From Asanoa hainanensis (lineage in GTDB: Bacteria > Actinomycetota > Actinomycetes > Mycobacteriales > Micromonosporaceae), in assembly GCF_900188485.1 (NCBI RefSeq), contig NZ_FZPH01000014.1, positions 1-64,000 on the forward strand: a stretch of DNA of 64,000 nt, written 5' to 3'. Below are positions 62,519-64,000 of this stretch, piece by piece. The position numbers and the translations under genes were made by a program. Every line of letters begins with the position of its first letter. Within the stretch, counting starts at the first letter, position 1. The notes beneath the pieces are model-generated. The model searched no databases. It was not told the DNA's origin and saw only the letters and a list, made by a program, of their open reading frames with translations.

Positions 62519-62640
62519 CGAAGTTCTGCTCCAAACGCGAGGGGGGTTCGCACCGAGCCTATGCCGCGTCGCGGCGGCGGCGGAAAGTGTCAGAGGTCGC
62601 CGATAGCGTCGTGTTCATCACCGATGAGAGGGGCATGGGG

Positions 62641-63042
62641 ATGCTTCGGGGTTTCGCGACGATCAACTACTGGACCGACGACCTGGCCGCGGCCAGCGCG
62701 TGGTACGCGAAGGTGCTGGGCGTCGAGCCCTACTTCGAGGTGCCGGGCGGCTACATCGAGTTCCGCTTCGGCGACTATCAGCAGGAGTTGGGCCTGGTCA
62801 ACCGCGCGTTCGCGCCGGAGGGTGTCCCGACCACCGCCGGCGGGGTGGTCGCCTACTGGCACACCGACGACATCGAGGGCGAGGTGGCCCGGCTGGTCGA
62901 GCTCGGAGCGACCCTCCGCGAGGCGCCGCGCGACCGCGGCAAGGGCTTCGTCACGGCAACGGTCACGGACCCTTTCGACAACATCCTGGGGCTCATGTAC
63001 AACCCGCACTACCGAGACGTCCTAGCCGGGCGTAATCAGTAG
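62641..63042 (+). CDS. VOC-family (glyoxalase/bleomycin resistance) protein
   Basis: Protein of 133 residues with the paired betaalphabetabetabeta modules of the VOC fold: FATINYWTDDLAAASAWYAKVLG, YIEFRFGDYQQELGLVN, GVVAYWHTDDIEGEVARLVELGA and a final TDPFDNILGLM. Metal ligands could be His in AYWHTDD and Glu. It may be a glyoxalase-like lyase, dioxygenase or drug-binding protein. ATG 62641 has AGGGG upstream; ATG 62635 is possible. Confidence 0.85.
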   Translation: MLRGFATINYWTDDLAAASAWYAKVLGVEPYFEVPGGYIEFRFGDYQQELGLVNRAFAPEGVPTTAGGVVAYWHTDDIEGEVARLVELGATLREAPRDRGKGFVTATVTDPFDNILGLMYNPHYRDVLAGRNQ

Positions 63043-63076
63043 CCGGTCCGGTGCACGGAGCGGCAGTCTGGCGCGC

Positions 63077-63352
63077 ATGAGTTCCACGACGATCGAGGTC
63101 GACAGCGCGCTCGCGGATCGATTGGCGGCGCTCGCCCGTGCGCGGGGCATCACGATGCAGACGCTGCTCCTGGCTGCGACGGATCGACTCGAGCGCGACG
63201 CGTTCTTCGCTCGCGCACAGGATCAGCTCGAGCGCCTGCGCCGAGCGCACCCGGCCGCCTGGGAACAAGACCGGGCTGAGTCACGGGCCTGGCAGCAAGG
63301 CACGGATCGCAGAAACCAGATCGACGACGACGAACCAGGATGGTGGGAATGA
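63077..63352 (+). CDS. Orphan antitoxin-like protein
   Basis: Protein of 91 residues with a ribbon-helix-helix start (TIEVDSALADRLAALARARG then MQTLLLAATDRLE) and a helical tail ending DDDEPGWWE. It resembles MazE-type antitoxins that usually overlap a MazF toxin gene. Here the overlapping ATG (63349) opens only a 12-codon frame that stops at 63387. The toxin appears lost, so the protein may be a relic or act alone. Confidence 0.7.
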   Translation: MSSTTIEVDSALADRLAALARARGITMQTLLLAATDRLERDAFFARAQDQLERLRRAHPAAWEQDRAESRAWQQGTDRRNQIDDDEPGWWE

Positions 63353-63405
63353 CGAAGATGACGCTGATCGGGTCCGGTGTGCTGTGACCTCGCCGCCAGG
63401 TCGTT
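63353..63405. other. Remnant region after orphan antitoxin
   Basis: Holds the 12-codon ORF (63349-63387) at the usual toxin position and no recognisable toxin sequence. The 348-bp stretch to 63700 is otherwise filled by the tandem repeat. Confidence 0.4.
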
Positions 63406-63655
63406 GAGGGGCGGCCCCGTCGCGGGCCAAGCGGACGGCGTTGGCCTTCGAGCGGGACCAGCCTGCTAGGACCGGCGGCGGTCGCCGAGGGGTGGCCCCC
63501 GCCGCGGGCCGACCGGATGGCGTTGGCCTTCGAGCGGCACCAGGCTGCTAGGACCGGCGGCGATCGCCGACGGGCGGCCACGTCGCGCCCCAACCGGATG
63601 GCGTGGGCCTTCGAGCGGGCTCAGGCTGCCAGGACCGGGCGGTGATCGCCGAGGG
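63406..63655. repeat. Three tandem 81-82 bp repeats
   Basis: Units run 63406-63486, 63487-63568 and 63569-63650, followed by a partial GAGGG. Each unit holds GGCCTTCGAGCGG, then CAGGCTGC(T/C)AGGACCGG (CAGCCTGC in the first), and ends near GATCGCCGA or GTCGCCGA. Divergence is spread along the units, including near GCGGGCC. No gene is supported across them; the minus-strand frame reads as low-complexity Arg/Pro-rich. It could be a dispersed intergenic element. Confidence 0.75.
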
Positions 63656-63700
63656 TGACGACCTGGTCGGTGCGGCGCTGAAACCGTGGCCCGTCGGGGG

Positions 63701-64000
63701 TCAGGCGAACTTGGCGAAGACCGTGGCCGCGATCTCGGTGGGTGCGGGCATGGCCGCGATCTCCGTGGCGACCTCGGTCGAGGCGGTGCGCAGCGACGCG
63801 TCCTCGACCAGGCGCCGCACGGCGTCGGCGTCGATCCGCTTCATCGGCACCGCGAGGCCCGCGCCCCGGTCGGCGACCAGCTGGGCGTTGTGCGCGCGGT
63901 CGCCGGGCCCGGGCGTGACGAGCTGCGGCACGCCGGCCGCCAGCGCGGCGAAGATGGTGCCCGCGCCGCCGTGGTGGACGATCGCGCTGGCCGTCTCCAG
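63701..64000 (-). CDS. Glycosyltransferase, C-terminal part (partial)
   Basis: The frame enters from the right edge of the window and ends at TGA 63701, giving the last 99 residues. The visible AIVHHGGAGTIFAALAAGVP followed by PQLVTPGPGDRAHNAQ is the UDP/TDP-sugar binding signature of GT1 (macrolide/UGT-type) glycosyltransferases. The tail is helical. The acceptor cannot be told from this part. Confidence 0.85.
   Translation of the reverse strand: METASAIVHHGGAGTIFAALAAGVPQLVTPGPGDRAHNAQLVADRGAGLAVPMKRIDADAVRRLVEDASLRTASTEVATEIAAMPAPTEIAATVFAKFA

Noticed and set aside
1-64000. A biosynthetic gene cluster or mobile element
   Set aside because: Only scattered tailoring-type enzymes and a partial glycosyltransferase are present; there is no PKS, NRPS, terpene synthase, integrase, transposase or att site.

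Overview
The window is high-GC DNA (about 70 % by eye) densely packed with genes on both strands. polA, rpsA, coaE fused to a UPF0157/GrpB domain, uvrB, typA and mycothiol-type (MDMPI) proteins point to an actinomycete. The polA-rpsA-coaE-uvrB neighbourhood and protein style fit Micromonosporaceae; I cannot fix the genus. No rRNA, tRNA, CRISPR array, prophage or insertion sequence was recognised.

Layout. 1-13.9 kb is core: polA, a DUF3140/DUF2945 pair, an APC permease, a methyltransferase, rpsA with a strong terminator, coaE, a duplicated lipoprotein, and uvrB coupled to an AraC-type regulator. 14-26.6 kb holds an SDR, a GNAT, a monooxygenase-like protein, terC behind a yybP-ykoY-like (Mn2+) riboswitch, a murein-peptide recycling pair (ykfB/ykfC-like), a phosphatase, a beta-lactamase-fold protein, a lytic transglycosylase lipoprotein, a DedA-PAP2 fusion and typA. 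26.7-38 kb is accessory metabolism and regulation: FAD and FMN oxidoreductases, OsmC, a STAND ATPase whose DUF4062 head is broken by a deletion/frameshift, two methyltransferases, a PAP2 phosphatase, a Na+/solute symporter with DUF3311 partner, and two coupled LysR regulators.

38-58.4 kb is rich in secreted and envelope proteins: an alpha/beta-hydrolase, a HEAT-repeat protein, an M64-like metallopeptidase candidate with a coupled secreted partner, an EEP nuclease, SIP plus YnfA, a CGNR regulator facing an MFS/SDR operon, a His-rich triple-repeat protein, rsgA, an N-acetylglucosaminidase and a CocE hydrolase. 58.4-64 kb has a Tat-exported PhoX-like phosphatase, a VapBC pair with a twin operator, a calcium-binding-motif (excalibur) membrane protein, decayed gene remnants, an orphan antitoxin, an 81-82 bp tandem repeat, and a glycosyltransferase cut by the window end.

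Regulation visible in the sequence. Many genes show a TAnnnT -10 box 6-8 nt before the start codon and no Shine-Dalgarno, so leaderless mRNAs look common (polA, coaE, uvrB, ykfB, EEP nuclease and others). polA and uvrB also carry a TGTCR-type -35 at the spacing of the RecA-independent (PafBC) DNA-damage promoter. Several convergent gene pairs share stop-codon bases through CTAG, TTAG or CTAA.
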